Origin: Streptomyces europaeiscabiei
GTDB taxonomy: Bacteria > Actinomycetota > Actinomycetes > Streptomycetales > Streptomycetaceae
DNA length: 64,000 nucleotides
Direction of reading: 5' to 3'
Assembly (NCBI RefSeq): GCF_036346855.1
Contig: NZ_CP107843.1
Coordinates: forward strand, 1-64,000
Position 1 is the first letter of the stretch. Each line of letters opens with the position of its first letter. The position numbers and the translations under genes are program-made. Positions 24,333 through 31,882 of this stretch are shown in pieces. The notes beneath the pieces were generated by a model. The model was not told the origin of the DNA and did not search any database. It saw only the letters and a list, made by a program, of their open reading frames with translations.

Positions 24333-24373
24333 GCGGCCCGGCTCCCCCGCCGTCACGGTGGGAGCCGGGCCGC
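24333..24373. terminator. 14-bp perfect hairpin after the partition operon
   Basis: GCGGCCCGGCTCCC (24333-24346) pairs perfectly with GGGAGCCGGGCCGC (24360-24373). It starts 20 bases after the stop of the leftward RHH gene and is the obvious terminator of the par operon, though it has no U-tract. Confidence 0.68.
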
Positions 24374-24393
24374 CGCCAGCTCTACTGGTTGAC

Positions 24394-25344
24394 CTACCGG
24401 CGCCTGCCTGCGGTCGGGAGCTGAGGCAGGAACTCGTCCAGGACCGCGTTCAGGAAGTCGCTGCGGCTCGGGAACCCGTACGCCTGACAGAAGGCGTCGT
24501 AGTTCGCCAGTTCCTGCTCCGACGGGCGGAACGACTGCTGCCCGGAGTCCTTCAGCCGCCCGCGTACGGCGCGCCGGCCGACGACCTCGCCGAGCATGCC
24601 GTCCTCGTCGTAGTCCTCCTCATCGACCGCATTGTGCTGCTGGTACACGTCAGCGAGGACCTTGCCGAACAGGTTGTTCCGCTTGCAGTACAGGAACGCC
24701 CGCCGCACCACGAGCGCGTTGGACGGCTCCTTGTCCCCGGCCATCTTCTTGGACAGCTGGTAGTGGGCGAACCGCTCACGCACGCTGTGGCTGACCATGA
24801 CGGTGCACTGGGTGGCTCGGGCGCCCGCAGGGCCGAGGCTGGGTACCTGCACCTGGTCGATCTGGACGTCGCTGCGGTAGGCGAGCGGTACGGGCCGGTG
24901 TGTGGCCGGAGGTCCGGCGACGGCTCGTACCGCAACCTCCTGGCCGCCGCTCCCCTCTTGTTCCTCCTGCTGCGCCTGCTGGGCCTGCTCGGGCTGTTCC
25001 TGCGCGCGTTCGATCTTCTGCGGTGGGGCGGCCGTCTTCGGCGTCTCGACGACAGGCACGGGCGCTGGCGCGGGGACGACTGCCTCCTCGGTCTGTGTCG
25101 GCTCCACCCTGCGGGCCGGGCCGGGGCCGGGCGGGACCTCCACGACCGGCGGGACGGGCGCCGATGCGGTCTCCTCCGGCTGCGTCTCCGCGGGCGGCGT
25201 GGGGCTGGCTGTTGTGTCGGCGGCCGCGTCGTTGGACTGTCCGCGGCGGCGCCGCCGGTTACCGAGAGCGGAGTTCGCGAAGGAAGCCAGCGCCTCCTGG
25301 TCCGGTAGTTCGGCGTTCACGTCCGTTGCCTTGCTCGAGCTCAT
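24394..25344 (-). CDS. ParB-like partner: RHH-type centromere-binding protein
   Basis: The product has 316 residues. The ATG overlaps the parA stop (ATGA), the arrangement of par operons. Residues 1-35 are basic (LGNRRRRRGQS), 36-150 are Pro/Glu/Gln-rich and disordered. Two helix-strand-helix segments follow: TVMVSHSVRERFAHYQLSKK with SNALVVRRAF (about 180-215), and RPSEQELANYDAFCQAYGFP with SRSDFLNAVLDEFLPQ at the C-terminus. These look like ribbon-helix-helix folds, so this is a ParG/omega-like partner, not a canonical ParB with a KorB/HTH domain. It should bind the 12-bp repeat array upstream of parA and autoregulate the operon (inference). Confidence 0.7.
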   Translation of the reverse strand: MSSSKATDVNAELPDQEALASFANSALGNRRRRRGQSNDAAADTTASPTPPAETQPEETASAPVPPVVEVPPGPGPARRVEPTQTEEAVVPAPAPVPVVETPKTAAPPQKIERAQEQPEQAQQAQQEEQEGSGGQEVAVRAVAGPPATHRPVPLAYRSDVQIDQVQVPSLGPAGARATQCTVMVSHSVRERFAHYQLSKKMAGDKEPSNALVVRRAFLYCKRNNLFGKVLADVYQQHNAVDEEDYDEDGMLGEVVGRRAVRGRLKDSGQQSFRPSEQELANYDAFCQAYGFPSRSDFLNAVLDEFLPQLPTAGRRR

Positions 25345-26321
25345 GCTTCCTCACCGGCCTCCGCCTGGGCGCGGCGCGCGGTCATCTCCTGCAGCACCTC
25401 GACCGTCAGCGACTGGTAGTCGCCGGCCAGTGCCTTCATCGACTTCATCAGCGGCGGCGGCAGTTCCTTCGATGCACGGAGTTCCTGCGGCACCTTGCCG
25501 CGGAGGCGGGCCTCGACGGCTGCGGCCTCGACGTGTCGGATGGTCTGCTCGAAGAGGGGGGCCGTGCCCTGGAGGTCTTCCTCGAGCTTCTCGCGGATCT
25601 TTTCCTGGACCTTGGTGGCGGAGCTGTTCGTCGCGAAGAGTACGACGCCGAGGAGTTGGAGGACGTCGTTGATCTGGCTGGCGGTGCCGAAGCGCTTGGC
25701 GACGGCGCGCAGGCCCTTGCGGGAGGAGGGGTCGGACTTGGAGGGGATGAGGACGTAGTCGGAGGCCACGAGCGCGGCGAGCTGGAGGACGTCGGAGCCG
25801 GGGGCGACGTCGAGGATGATGACGTCGTAGTCGTCGCGTACGCCGTCGATGGCGGCCGCGTAGATGCCCATCCACGCGTCGCGGTCATCGGGGTCGGCGA
25901 TCTGCTTGGAAGCGCGACGCTGGCAGTACAGCTCTTCGATGATCTCTTCGAGCTGTTCGCCGCCCGGGACGACGTGCAGGCCTGGGCGCGCCTGCCCGGT
26001 CGGGGTGAGGGGCTTGCCCTCGAGGATGGCGGCGGCCTGGGCGGCGCCCTTGTCGTTCATCTGGCTGTTGGAGATGCCGAGGTCTTCGCAGTTGTTGCCC
26101 TGTTCGTCCAGCTCCATCAGCAGGACGTCCTTGCCGAGCTTGGACAGGGCGACACCGAAGGCGGAGGACAGGGAGGACTTGCCGACGCCTCCCTTGCCGT
26201 TGACGACGGCGATGACCTTGGGTTCGTGCTGGCCGGCGTCGATGAGGGTGTAGCGGCGCTCAAGGCTGCGCTTCACCCCCTCCAGGTTCATCAGGGTGAT
26301 GGGGACTTGCAGTGTGCTCAC
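25341..26321 (-). CDS. parA: ParA-family partition ATPase
   Basis: The product has 326 residues from the GTG with GGAAGG 8 bases upstream; a GTG at 26363 would add 14 residues but has no ribosome site. The deviant Walker A NGKGGVGKSS is at about 42-50, followed by the MELDEQGNN Walker A' region and the hydrophobic IILDVAPGSDVL Walker B-like segment, all characteristic of ParA/Soj ATPases. These form ATP-dependent dimers that bind nucleoid DNA non-specifically and move plasmid cargo bound by the partner protein. The partner gene follows directly. It implies stable inheritance of an extrachromosomal form. Confidence 0.9.
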   Translation of the reverse strand: MSTLQVPITLMNLEGVKRSLERRYTLIDAGQHEPKVIAVVNGKGGVGKSSLSSAFGVALSKLGKDVLLMELDEQGNNCEDLGISNSQMNDKGAAQAAAILEGKPLTPTGQARPGLHVVPGGEQLEEIIEELYCQRRASKQIADPDDRDAWMGIYAAAIDGVRDDYDVIILDVAPGSDVLQLAALVASDYVLIPSKSDPSSRKGLRAVAKRFGTASQINDVLQLLGVVLFATNSSATKVQEKIREKLEEDLQGTAPLFEQTIRHVEAAAVEARLRGKVPQELRASKELPPPLMKSMKALAGDYQSLTVEVLQEMTARRAQAEAGEEA

Positions 26322-26436
26322 GGATGCGCCTTCCTGCCGGGTCTGGGTGAGGTCTCGGCGCACGACCCTATACGGCGATCATGCTCGGCCTGTGGAGACC
26401 CGGGCGGAAGAGCGGCAAGAGACGCTATGGGGCGTG

Positions 26437-26520
26437 GTAGCTAGCGGAACTTATGGCGTGACCACTAGCGCGCTATATAGGACGACCCATAGCCCCATTG
26501 CTAGCCCTTTACCTAGCGTG
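26437..26520. repeat. Seven phased 12-bp units with central (C/A)TAG: candidate centromere
   Basis: Seven contiguous 12-bp units begin at 26437, 26449, 26461, 26473, 26485, 26497 and 26509. The tetranucleotides at positions 5-8 are CTAG, ATGG, CTAG, ATAG, ATAG, CTAG and CTAG. CTAG is rare in high-GC actinomycete DNA, so four copies on an exact 12-bp phase are unlikely by chance. The array lies about 115 bases upstream of the parA start, the usual place for a parS that doubles as operator. An inverted GCTATGGG/CCCATAGC pair spans 26424-26493. Confidence 0.68.
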
Positions 26521-26522
26521 GT

Positions 26523-26633
26523 TCAGGGCTCGTCGATGTCCGCGTCCTCGTCGAGGAAGTCGTCCTCGACGTCGTCGGGCCATGCGGGCTCGAGGAACAG
26601 GCCTGCGTAAGGCGGCTTCTCCAGCGTGGGCAT
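26523..26633 (-). CDS. 36-residue acidic mini protein
   Basis: The ATG has AAGGAG 8 bases upstream. The product MPTLEKPPYAGLFLEPAWPD ends in a strongly acidic tail (DDVEDDFLDEDADIDEP). Its stop codon is 3 bases before the repeat array, so the repeats mark its 3' boundary. Such acidic mini proteins can mimic DNA or bind basic partners. It could modulate the par proteins, but this is inference. Confidence 0.6.
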   Translation of the reverse strand: MPTLEKPPYAGLFLEPAWPDDVEDDFLDEDADIDEP

Positions 26634-26654
26634 GAGCAGGCTCCTTGCGTACGG

Positions 26655-26867
26655 TCAGACTGTGATCGTCTGCGGGGTTCTCAGGGCGAGGATGTGCTTG
26701 TTGAGCATCGCGCACTCCACCTCGAGGGCGTACCTGTCGCGGCACTCAGTGTCGGTCAGGTGAGTGTGCGCGAAGTACCAGTTGGTGCAGTGCTCCCAGC
26801 ACTCCTCGCCCATGGGGTGGTAGTCGGCGTGGAGGAGGCACATGCCGAGGGTGGTGCTGTGGTCCAA
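26655..26867 (-). CDS. Small Cys/His-rich protein, TTG start
   Basis: The TTG start is supported by GGAGG 8 bases upstream; an internal ATG is possible. The product (70 aa) has CLLHADYHPMGEECWEHCTN and HTHLTDTECRDRYALEVEC, giving Cys and His residues spaced for metal binding. It ends in a helical segment (LNKHILALRTPQ). The function is unknown. It follows a larger hypothetical gene with a 15-base gap. Confidence 0.58.
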   Translation of the reverse strand: MDHSTTLGMCLLHADYHPMGEECWEHCTNWYFAHTHLTDTECRDRYALEVECAMLNKHILALRTPQTITV

Positions 26868-26882
26868 GAGGGATGCCTCCGT

Positions 26883-27881
26883 TCAGGCCGTGGCCGGCTG
26901 GTAGTTGTGGTGGACGCGGTACGCCGCGCAGTCGGCCGCGATGCGGGCGCAGGCGAGTTGCACCCACTGCCCGTTCTCGACGGCCGTGGCAGTGACGTCG
27001 ACGGAGGACCCGAAGACTTCGTCGCCCTTCCAGTCGTGGTTGCGGATGGGGATACCCGCCTTGCTGGACCAGTCGGCGACCCAGCGTTCGGTCTTCCGGC
27101 CCCGCTGGCGGCCGATCGTCCACTTCTCCAGGCGGAGGGTGACATCGTGGACGGTGCCGTCGGGCATGCACACCCGCCCGTCGACGGGCTCGCCGTGCTT
27201 CTCCTGCTCGTTGGTGCGCTTGCCGAGGAGGAAGCGGACGGGGCTGACGGGGAGGGAGCCGCGCATCCACCACGGGTCGCTGGCCCTGGACTCGTCGCGT
27301 CGGGCCCACAGGTTCCAGTACAGGCGGCCGTGGTGGATGGCGGCCTCGATGACGCGGGAGTCGTAGCCGATCGGGTTGAGGCGACGCTGCCACCATCGGC
27401 CGTGGTCCTCGGTGTGGAGGTAGAGGGCGCCGAGCGGGCCGAGGCACAGGTGCGCGCCGAGGACGTTCTCGCTGCCCGGGTTGCCAACCTTGATGCCGAT
27501 GCCGACGTTGCTGGAGACACGGCCGCCGATGACGAGCTGCCCGCCCACCGTGCCGGTGAGCCGGGTCTTCCACGGGCCGGGGTTCTGCAGGAGGAAGTGC
27601 GGGTTCTTCTTCCCGTCGTCCGGGCCGGTGTACGGGTCGCCGATGTCGTACACGGCCGGGTCGAGCTTGCCCTGGGGGTCGGTGCGGGTGCCGCACCGGT
27701 CGCACGCCACCCACCGGCTGGGCCCCATCGTGCCGACGCCCTGGGTGCCGTCCACGACCGGCTTGTGCCCGAACAGGCGGCACAGGGCGATGAGACGGGG
27801 GATGTCGTGCACCCAGAACCCGCGGTTGATCAGGCCGCGTTCGCCTCGGTCCTTGCTGTAGTCGACGGTGTAGACGCGCAT
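26883..27881 (-). CDS. Hypothetical protein, 332 aa
   Basis: The ATG start has GGGAG 6 bases upstream. The N-terminus (YTVDYSKDRGERGLINRGFW) is followed by HKPVVDGTQGVGTMGPSRWV and a CDRCG pair. The middle has a glycine-rich beta segment (LTGTVGGQLVIGGRVSSNVG) and the C-terminal half ends in QLACARIAADCAAYRVHHNY. It is a conserved-looking phage protein without a recognised domain. It sits between the initiator-like gene and the small Cys/His protein. Confidence 0.65.
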   Translation of the reverse strand: MRVYTVDYSKDRGERGLINRGFWVHDIPRLIALCRLFGHKPVVDGTQGVGTMGPSRWVACDRCGTRTDPQGKLDPAVYDIGDPYTGPDDGKKNPHFLLQNPGPWKTRLTGTVGGQLVIGGRVSSNVGIGIKVGNPGSENVLGAHLCLGPLGALYLHTEDHGRWWQRRLNPIGYDSRVIEAAIHHGRLYWNLWARRDESRASDPWWMRGSLPVSPVRFLLGKRTNEQEKHGEPVDGRVCMPDGTVHDVTLRLEKWTIGRQRGRKTERWVADWSSKAGIPIRNHDWKGDEVFGSSVDVTATAVENGQWVQLACARIAADCAAYRVHHNYQPATA

Positions 27882-27959
27882 ACGGGCTCCCGGGGCGCAG
27901 CAGACGGGTGTGGTTGCTGGGCTCAGGCTGCCGTGGATCCGCCCGGGTGTTCCCCTGGC

Positions 27960-29354
27960 TCAGGTCCACTGCTGGCGGGCCTGTCGGCCGACGGCGTACG
28001 TGACCAGACGGCCGCCGTACAGGTCCAGGGCATCGTCCGGGTCCTCGTCGTAGTGGGCGGCGATCGTCTCCCACTGGTCCCAGCCGTACTGGCGGGCGTG
28101 AGCGCGGTCGGCGTCGGTGCGCTCCGGCTCGGCGAAGGCGGCCTGGACGGTGTCGACGGCCGTCTTCCACTCCTGCAGCACCGTGATCGAGCGGCCGCCG
28201 GCGATGGCGGCCTGGACGGCGGCGCGTGCCGCCTCGTCCTCGCTGTCCCGCGAGGTGACGGACGCGATGTACGCCGCGGGGTACTTCGGCCGCCACCGGT
28301 CGCTGCTGCGGGGCATACCGATCAGCTCGGCGGCGATGTCGTGGGCGCCCAGGCCGCGGTCGAAGTACGGGCGCAGCACGAACGCCAGGCGGCGGATCCG
28401 CTCCCCCTGCGTCCAGTTCACCAGCGCCCGCACCAGCCGCGTCTCCCGGATCTCCCGCTGCACCTGCGCCGGGGTACGGCGCCGAGCCGACCCTTCGCTG
28501 CTGCTGCTGTTCGTGGTCTGTCGGGGGAGGGAGGTGGGCGGTTCGCTCACGCGCTCGCGCGAGGTGTAGTTACTACCACCCTCTACCTTCACCTTTCCCT
28601 CTCCTTCATCAACCGTAGTGAGGGAAGGGGGCTCAAGGCCCGCAGAGCTGGAGTTATCCACAGGCGGGTTATCCACAGGAATCCCGGCTTCCCCCAGAGG
28701 CACAGGGGTCGCGGCCGGGCGGGGAGCAGGGAGGCGGCGGCCTCGCAGGTCCACCACGATCCGCGCGCTGTACCCGGAGCCGACGAGCGTGTGTCCCATC
28801 GCCTCGTCGTACACGGGCGGGATCACGGCCGCGTACACGGTGGCCGTCGCGGCGTAGCCCTTCATGCCGAGCAGGCGGCGGATGTTCGTCCGGGTGCCGT
28901 GCTGGACCCAGGCGAGCGCGCCCAGCTCCCGCAGGTAGCCGATGTGCCGCTTCACGGTCGCGCGGGACAGGTCGAGCCGGACCGCCATCTCGTCCAGGCA
29001 GTACCGGACGTGCCCGGTCGTGTAGTCCATGCGGTCGGCGAGGTCCTCGGCGACGCGGAGCGTGGTGGCAGTCGCCCGGGGATGTAGGCCGGCTGCGATC
29101 AGCCACTCCACGGCGCGACGCCACCGACGCGGCCCGCTCCGTCGCGACGAGGTGTGAGCCACCTCCTGGCAGATGCCACGGGCAAGAGCGAACTGCACGC
29201 CACTGTAATCGCTCGCACGTTCGAATTCGAGGTCGGGGGCGTGGAGAGGCTGAGGAACCTCGGGGCACGCGGTGTCACCCGAGTAGGGGGAGATAAGCCG
29301 CGAATCGCCCTGCGCGGGGATGCGAAGCTGACAACTAGCCGTGCGCTGGGGCAC
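27960..29354 (-). CDS. Replication-initiator-like protein with N-terminal wHTH and internal candidate origin
   Basis: The product has about 464 residues; the start is uncertain. GTG at 29354 has a weak AGG, and GTG at 29198 falls at GVQFALARGIC, where this family usually begins. The N-terminal domain (EWLIAAGLHPRATATTLRVA, RLDLSRATVKRHIGYLRELG) is a winged HTH. The centre is disordered and Ser/Pro-rich, and the C-terminal 170 residues are helical (QREIRETRLVRALVNWTQGE). The family is common in Streptomyces phages and plasmids. A disordered middle that contains two DnaA boxes in its DNA resembles the lambda O layout, where the origin lies inside the initiator gene. Replication initiation is therefore likely but unproven. 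Confidence 0.68.
   Translation of the reverse strand: MPQRTASCQLRIPAQGDSRLISPYSGDTACPEVPQPLHAPDLEFERASDYSGVQFALARGICQEVAHTSSRRSGPRRWRRAVEWLIAAGLHPRATATTLRVAEDLADRMDYTTGHVRYCLDEMAVRLDLSRATVKRHIGYLRELGALAWVQHGTRTNIRRLLGMKGYAATATVYAAVIPPVYDEAMGHTLVGSGYSARIVVDLRGRRLPAPRPAATPVPLGEAGIPVDNPPVDNSSSAGLEPPSLTTVDEGEGKVKVEGGSNYTSRERVSEPPTSLPRQTTNSSSSEGSARRRTPAQVQREIRETRLVRALVNWTQGERIRRLAFVLRPYFDRGLGAHDIAAELIGMPRSSDRWRPKYPAAYIASVTSRDSEDEAARAAVQAAIAGGRSITVLQEWKTAVDTVQAAFAEPERTDADRAHARQYGWDQWETIAAHYDEDPDDALDLYGGRLVTYAVGRQARQQWT
28654..28677. other. Two tandem perfect DnaA boxes: candidate origin
   Basis: TTATCCACA occurs at 28654-28662 and again at 28669-28677, 15 bases apart and in the same orientation, each followed by GG. 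This is the canonical DnaA box. They lie in the part of the initiator-like gene that encodes its disordered linker. About 45-110 bases to the left, 28563-28627 is AT-richer than average and includes a pyrimidine tract, as expected of a duplex-unwinding element. Confidence 0.6.
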
Positions 29355-29380
29355 TATGTACCTGCCGTCCTGCGGACATG

Positions 29381-29450
29381 AAAAAGCCCGCTCGGTGGTG
29401 AAGGTGGTTCTGGACGAACCTGAAGGTCGCTCGAACGCTCGGGCCCGGTC
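29381..29450 (-). terminator. Weak terminator-like element
   Basis: CGGGC (29440-29444) can pair with GCCCG (29386-29390), and leftward the stem is followed by TTTTTC. The loop is long and contains a second stem GGTTC/GAACC. It is downstream of the gene at 29598 and may terminate it. Confidence 0.3.
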
Positions 29451-29597
29451 GCCAAACCGGTCCAGAGATTCGGGCCTTAGCTCCGAGGACCAACTCGGAG
29501 CCGTTGCACAAGGCCGCGCACGGTGCGCCAACACCAGCGGCCAGCGGTAGAGGAAGCGCCCCCGCCAAGGGGCTCAAGACCTCCCGCTCGATACTCG

Positions 29598-30251
29598 CTA
29601 CGTCACCTGATCTCCCTTACTGGGTGAGGTCTGCCCCACGCGGATAACGCGCGGGTGGTCGATGGCGGCACGGTGCTCAAGTTCCTGAGCCCATGCCTCG
29701 TCAGTGGCACGCCGCGCGATTTCGCGGTCGATGGCGGCCTGTTGGACCGCATCTGCGGCATCGTCGCGGCGCTTCTCCATTGCGGCCTGAAGCTCCAGCA
29801 TCCGGTCGTGTGCCTTCACCAGGTCGCCAGGCAGGGTGATGGCGGAGTAGTGGTCCCGGATGCGCCCCAGCTCCCAGCACACGGTGCCCCAGTGCTGCTT
29901 CCGGCGGGCCCGCTCAACATCGCGGCGCATCTCCTCAAGAGCGCCCAGGTTGCAAGCGTCCTCGTAGGCCTGGCCCTCCAGTGCGACGAACCAGGCGTTC
30001 CGAGCGCTGCCTTCCTTCGGGCGGTCGGGAAGGAGTGCGCGGAGACGGCCGATCTCCGCAGTGAGGAGGGAGCGGATCTGGGCGGCCGCTGGCCGGGCCA
30101 GATCTTCGAACTCGTGGTCCTCAGCGAGGGACGACCAAACGGTGTCGGGCTGGAGTCGGTCCAAGCGCTGCCACTTGGTGCAGGCGGTCCGTACCGCGTA
30201 CTCGGCTTTCGCCTGCCACTCCTCGCGGGAGGGCCAGGCGCGGCCGGTCAC
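29598..30251 (-). CDS. Hypothetical coiled-coil protein, 217 aa
   Basis: The GTG start overlaps the upstream mini-gene stop. The protein is almost entirely charged helix (EEMRRDVERARRKQHWGTVC, AAMEKRRDDAADAVQQAAID) with several coiled-coil segments, and ends in TSPSKGDQVT. No family is recognised. It is the last gene before a 243-bp gap leading to the initiator-like gene. Confidence 0.62.
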   Translation of the reverse strand: MTGRAWPSREEWQAKAEYAVRTACTKWQRLDRLQPDTVWSSLAEDHEFEDLARPAAAQIRSLLTAEIGRLRALLPDRPKEGSARNAWFVALEGQAYEDACNLGALEEMRRDVERARRKQHWGTVCWELGRIRDHYSAITLPGDLVKAHDRMLELQAAMEKRRDDAADAVQQAAIDREIARRATDEAWAQELEHRAAIDHPRVIRVGQTSPSKGDQVT

Positions 30252-30364
30252 GCGACTGTGGGGGTAGTGGTGACAGGGCCCCGCTGGATCGCCGGTGTGA
30301 TCTTCACGGCGGTGGCTGGGGTTTGCCTGTCTGATCGCCCGGGAGGACGGGTACTCTCTGCCAT
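30248..30364 (-). CDS. 38-residue basic mini protein
   Basis: The ATG has AAGG 7 bases upstream, and the stop overlaps the next GTG (GTGA). The product MAESTRPPGRSDRQTPATAV is Pro/Thr/Arg-rich and basic. The tight coupling is its main support. The function is unknown. Confidence 0.45.
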   Translation of the reverse strand: MAESTRPPGRSDRQTPATAVKITPAIQRGPVTTTPTVA

Positions 30365-30605
30365 GTCGGCACCTTCATTCGCGTCGCAACGACTGTGGTG
30401 TCGCAAGGTCCCGCGTCCGGTGTTACCAGCACCAGGACAGCCGCCCTCAGGGGTGGCAGCGGGGCCTTCCAACTTTTCCGGCCCGCGCCCTCCGCCCGCT
30501 CTCGCAACTGAGTGGACGTCTGACGCTAGGCGCAGCCTATCCCTTGACCTCGTCATCTGTCCCACGCCTCCCAACTCGTGTCTCTCGTACGTTTGTCACA
30601 CGACC

Positions 30606-31073
30606 TCAGTGCTCCCGCTCCGCCTGACCATCCGCCGGGTGCGCTTGGGCCGCCCGTTCCAGCACCGTCAACGAGCGGCCCACCGTTCCGGCCATCGCGT
30701 GGAAGCCGGCGCCCTCGAACTCCTTCTGGACTGCGGCCAGGACGGCCGGGTCGTGCCGGGCCGCGAAGTACTGGCCGGCCGCACGCCACGCCACCGCGCA
30801 CGCCTTCTCCCACACCTCCTGAACCAGCGCCGGATCGGCGTCCGGGAACAGGTCCCGAGGCAGTCGGTCCGCGCGGCCCACCGCGTCCAGCTCGGCCGCC
30901 GCCATCAGCCCGGCGAGGAACTGCGCCGTCGACACGTGCCGCCCGGCGAGCACCAGGTCCGCCCGCACGGTCCGCTCCGCCTCGGGAGCCTCGACCGTTC
31001 CGGCGGTGTCCACCGGGTCCGGGCCCGGCGTACCCCAGAGCGAGGCGGATGCGGGGGTGTTGGGCTGGTTCAC
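30606..31073 (-). CDS. Hypothetical protein, 155 aa
   Basis: The GTG start overlaps the upstream WhiB-like gene's stop and has GGAGG 7 bases upstream. The N-terminal 40 residues are Pro/Ala-rich; the rest is helical (RADLVLAGRHVSTAQFLAGL, EKACAVAWRAAGQYFAARHD). No domain is recognised. It ends before a 241-bp gap with no visible gene. Confidence 0.6.
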   Translation of the reverse strand: MNQPNTPASASLWGTPGPDPVDTAGTVEAPEAERTVRADLVLAGRHVSTAQFLAGLMAAAELDAVGRADRLPRDLFPDADPALVQEVWEKACAVAWRAAGQYFAARHDPAVLAAVQKEFEGAGFHAMAGTVGRSLTVLERAAQAHPADGQAEREH

Positions 31074-31882
31074 GCGGCGGCCTCCAGGCGGACAGCAGAC
31101 GGGTACAGGGGAAGGATCGCGGGGATGGGCGGGGAGGGCTCGAGGGCATCGTCCAGAGACATCTGACTGGCCCAGCCCCACGATGCGGAGCGGGCACGGA
31201 CGGTGTGGCTCTTCGCGGCGGCCCGGCCGCGCACGCGGGGCGGTGCGGGAGCCACCGCGGGCACGGTTCCGTCATCGTCGACGACCACCGCCTCCTCAAT
31301 CAGGCCCCGCTCCACCGCCGCAGCCAGCAACTCCCGTCGGGTCGCCCGCGTCTTGTCCAGACTGAACTGGGTCACCAGGCGGGAGCGCTGCCAGTTCGCC
31401 GTACGCCAATCCACGCCGGCCGCCCGCGCCACCGCCCACGGATCCACGTGCACAGCCAACGCCAAGAGCACGTCATGCTTCTGCTCGGTCCGCAGGTGCT
31501 CGGTCGGGGCCGCCGCCGCGACCTCGTGCCGGTGCTCGATGAACCGGCGGTGCCGCTCCAGCGCTGTACGGCCGCCCCACACGCCCCGAGGCTCCGCCAG
31601 CCGTGCCGTCTCGCCCTTCCCGACCACACTGGACGCGTACGCGTCGCACCACTCCCTCACCGGGCACTCCCGGCACACCCGCTTCGCAGCCTCCTCCCGG
31701 GCCCGCCGCACCTTCCCGCCCTCACCGCCGTCCACGTCCGGCCCGTGCCACGCATCCAGTGACAGGCTCAGGTCCCCCGCCGCCTGGCGCGGATTGTCAG
31801 GGTCCGGGGCACACCCCCGGTACCGGAAGAACGGATGCTCGGTCCACGCCTCATAGGCGCCCTGCGAATCGGTACCGGTCAT
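31070..31882 (-). CDS. Large WhiB-like (Wbl) protein, 270 aa
   Basis: The ATG overlaps the upstream stop (ATGA) and has AAGGGGG nearby. It shows RGCAPDPDN, then CRECPVREWC (C-x2-C-x5-C) at about 70-79 and GVWGGRTALER, the complete Wbl iron-sulfur signature. A 20-residue insertion separates the first Cys from the rest. The C-terminal 150 residues carry an HTH-like segment (DPWAVARAAGVDWRTANWQR) and a basic, Ala/Pro-rich tail, unusual for host Wbl proteins (80-130 aa). It probably targets the host sigma factor, with added DNA contact. Confidence 0.85.
   Translation of the reverse strand: MTGTDSQGAYEAWTEHPFFRYRGCAPDPDNPRQAAGDLSLSLDAWHGPDVDGGEGGKVRRAREEAAKRVCRECPVREWCDAYASSVVGKGETARLAEPRGVWGGRTALERHRRFIEHRHEVAAAAPTEHLRTEQKHDVLLALAVHVDPWAVARAAGVDWRTANWQRSRLVTQFSLDKTRATRRELLAAAVERGLIEEAVVVDDDGTVPAVAPAPPRVRGRAAAKSHTVRARSASWGWASQMSLDDALEPSPPIPAILPLYPSAVRLEAAA

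Larger units (their letters stand above)
23560..24393. other. 834-bp gap without a convincing gene
   Basis: No frame on either strand shows consistent coding character here. The gap contains a promoter-like element at 23834-23864, a pair of tandem hairpins at 24263-24301 and a long perfect stem at 24333-24373. A CTCGTCACG motif at 24047-24055 recurs in three other intergenic regions. It could hold a regulatory RNA, or act as a stability or origin-linked region of the plasmid form. Confidence 0.5.

Noticed and set aside
24900..29087. Long (+) frames opposite the partition, initiator and hypothetical genes
   Set aside because: The minus-strand genes have recognisable domains (ParA Walker motifs, wHTH). 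The (+) frames have no motifs and a shadow-type Val/Gly/Arg composition.
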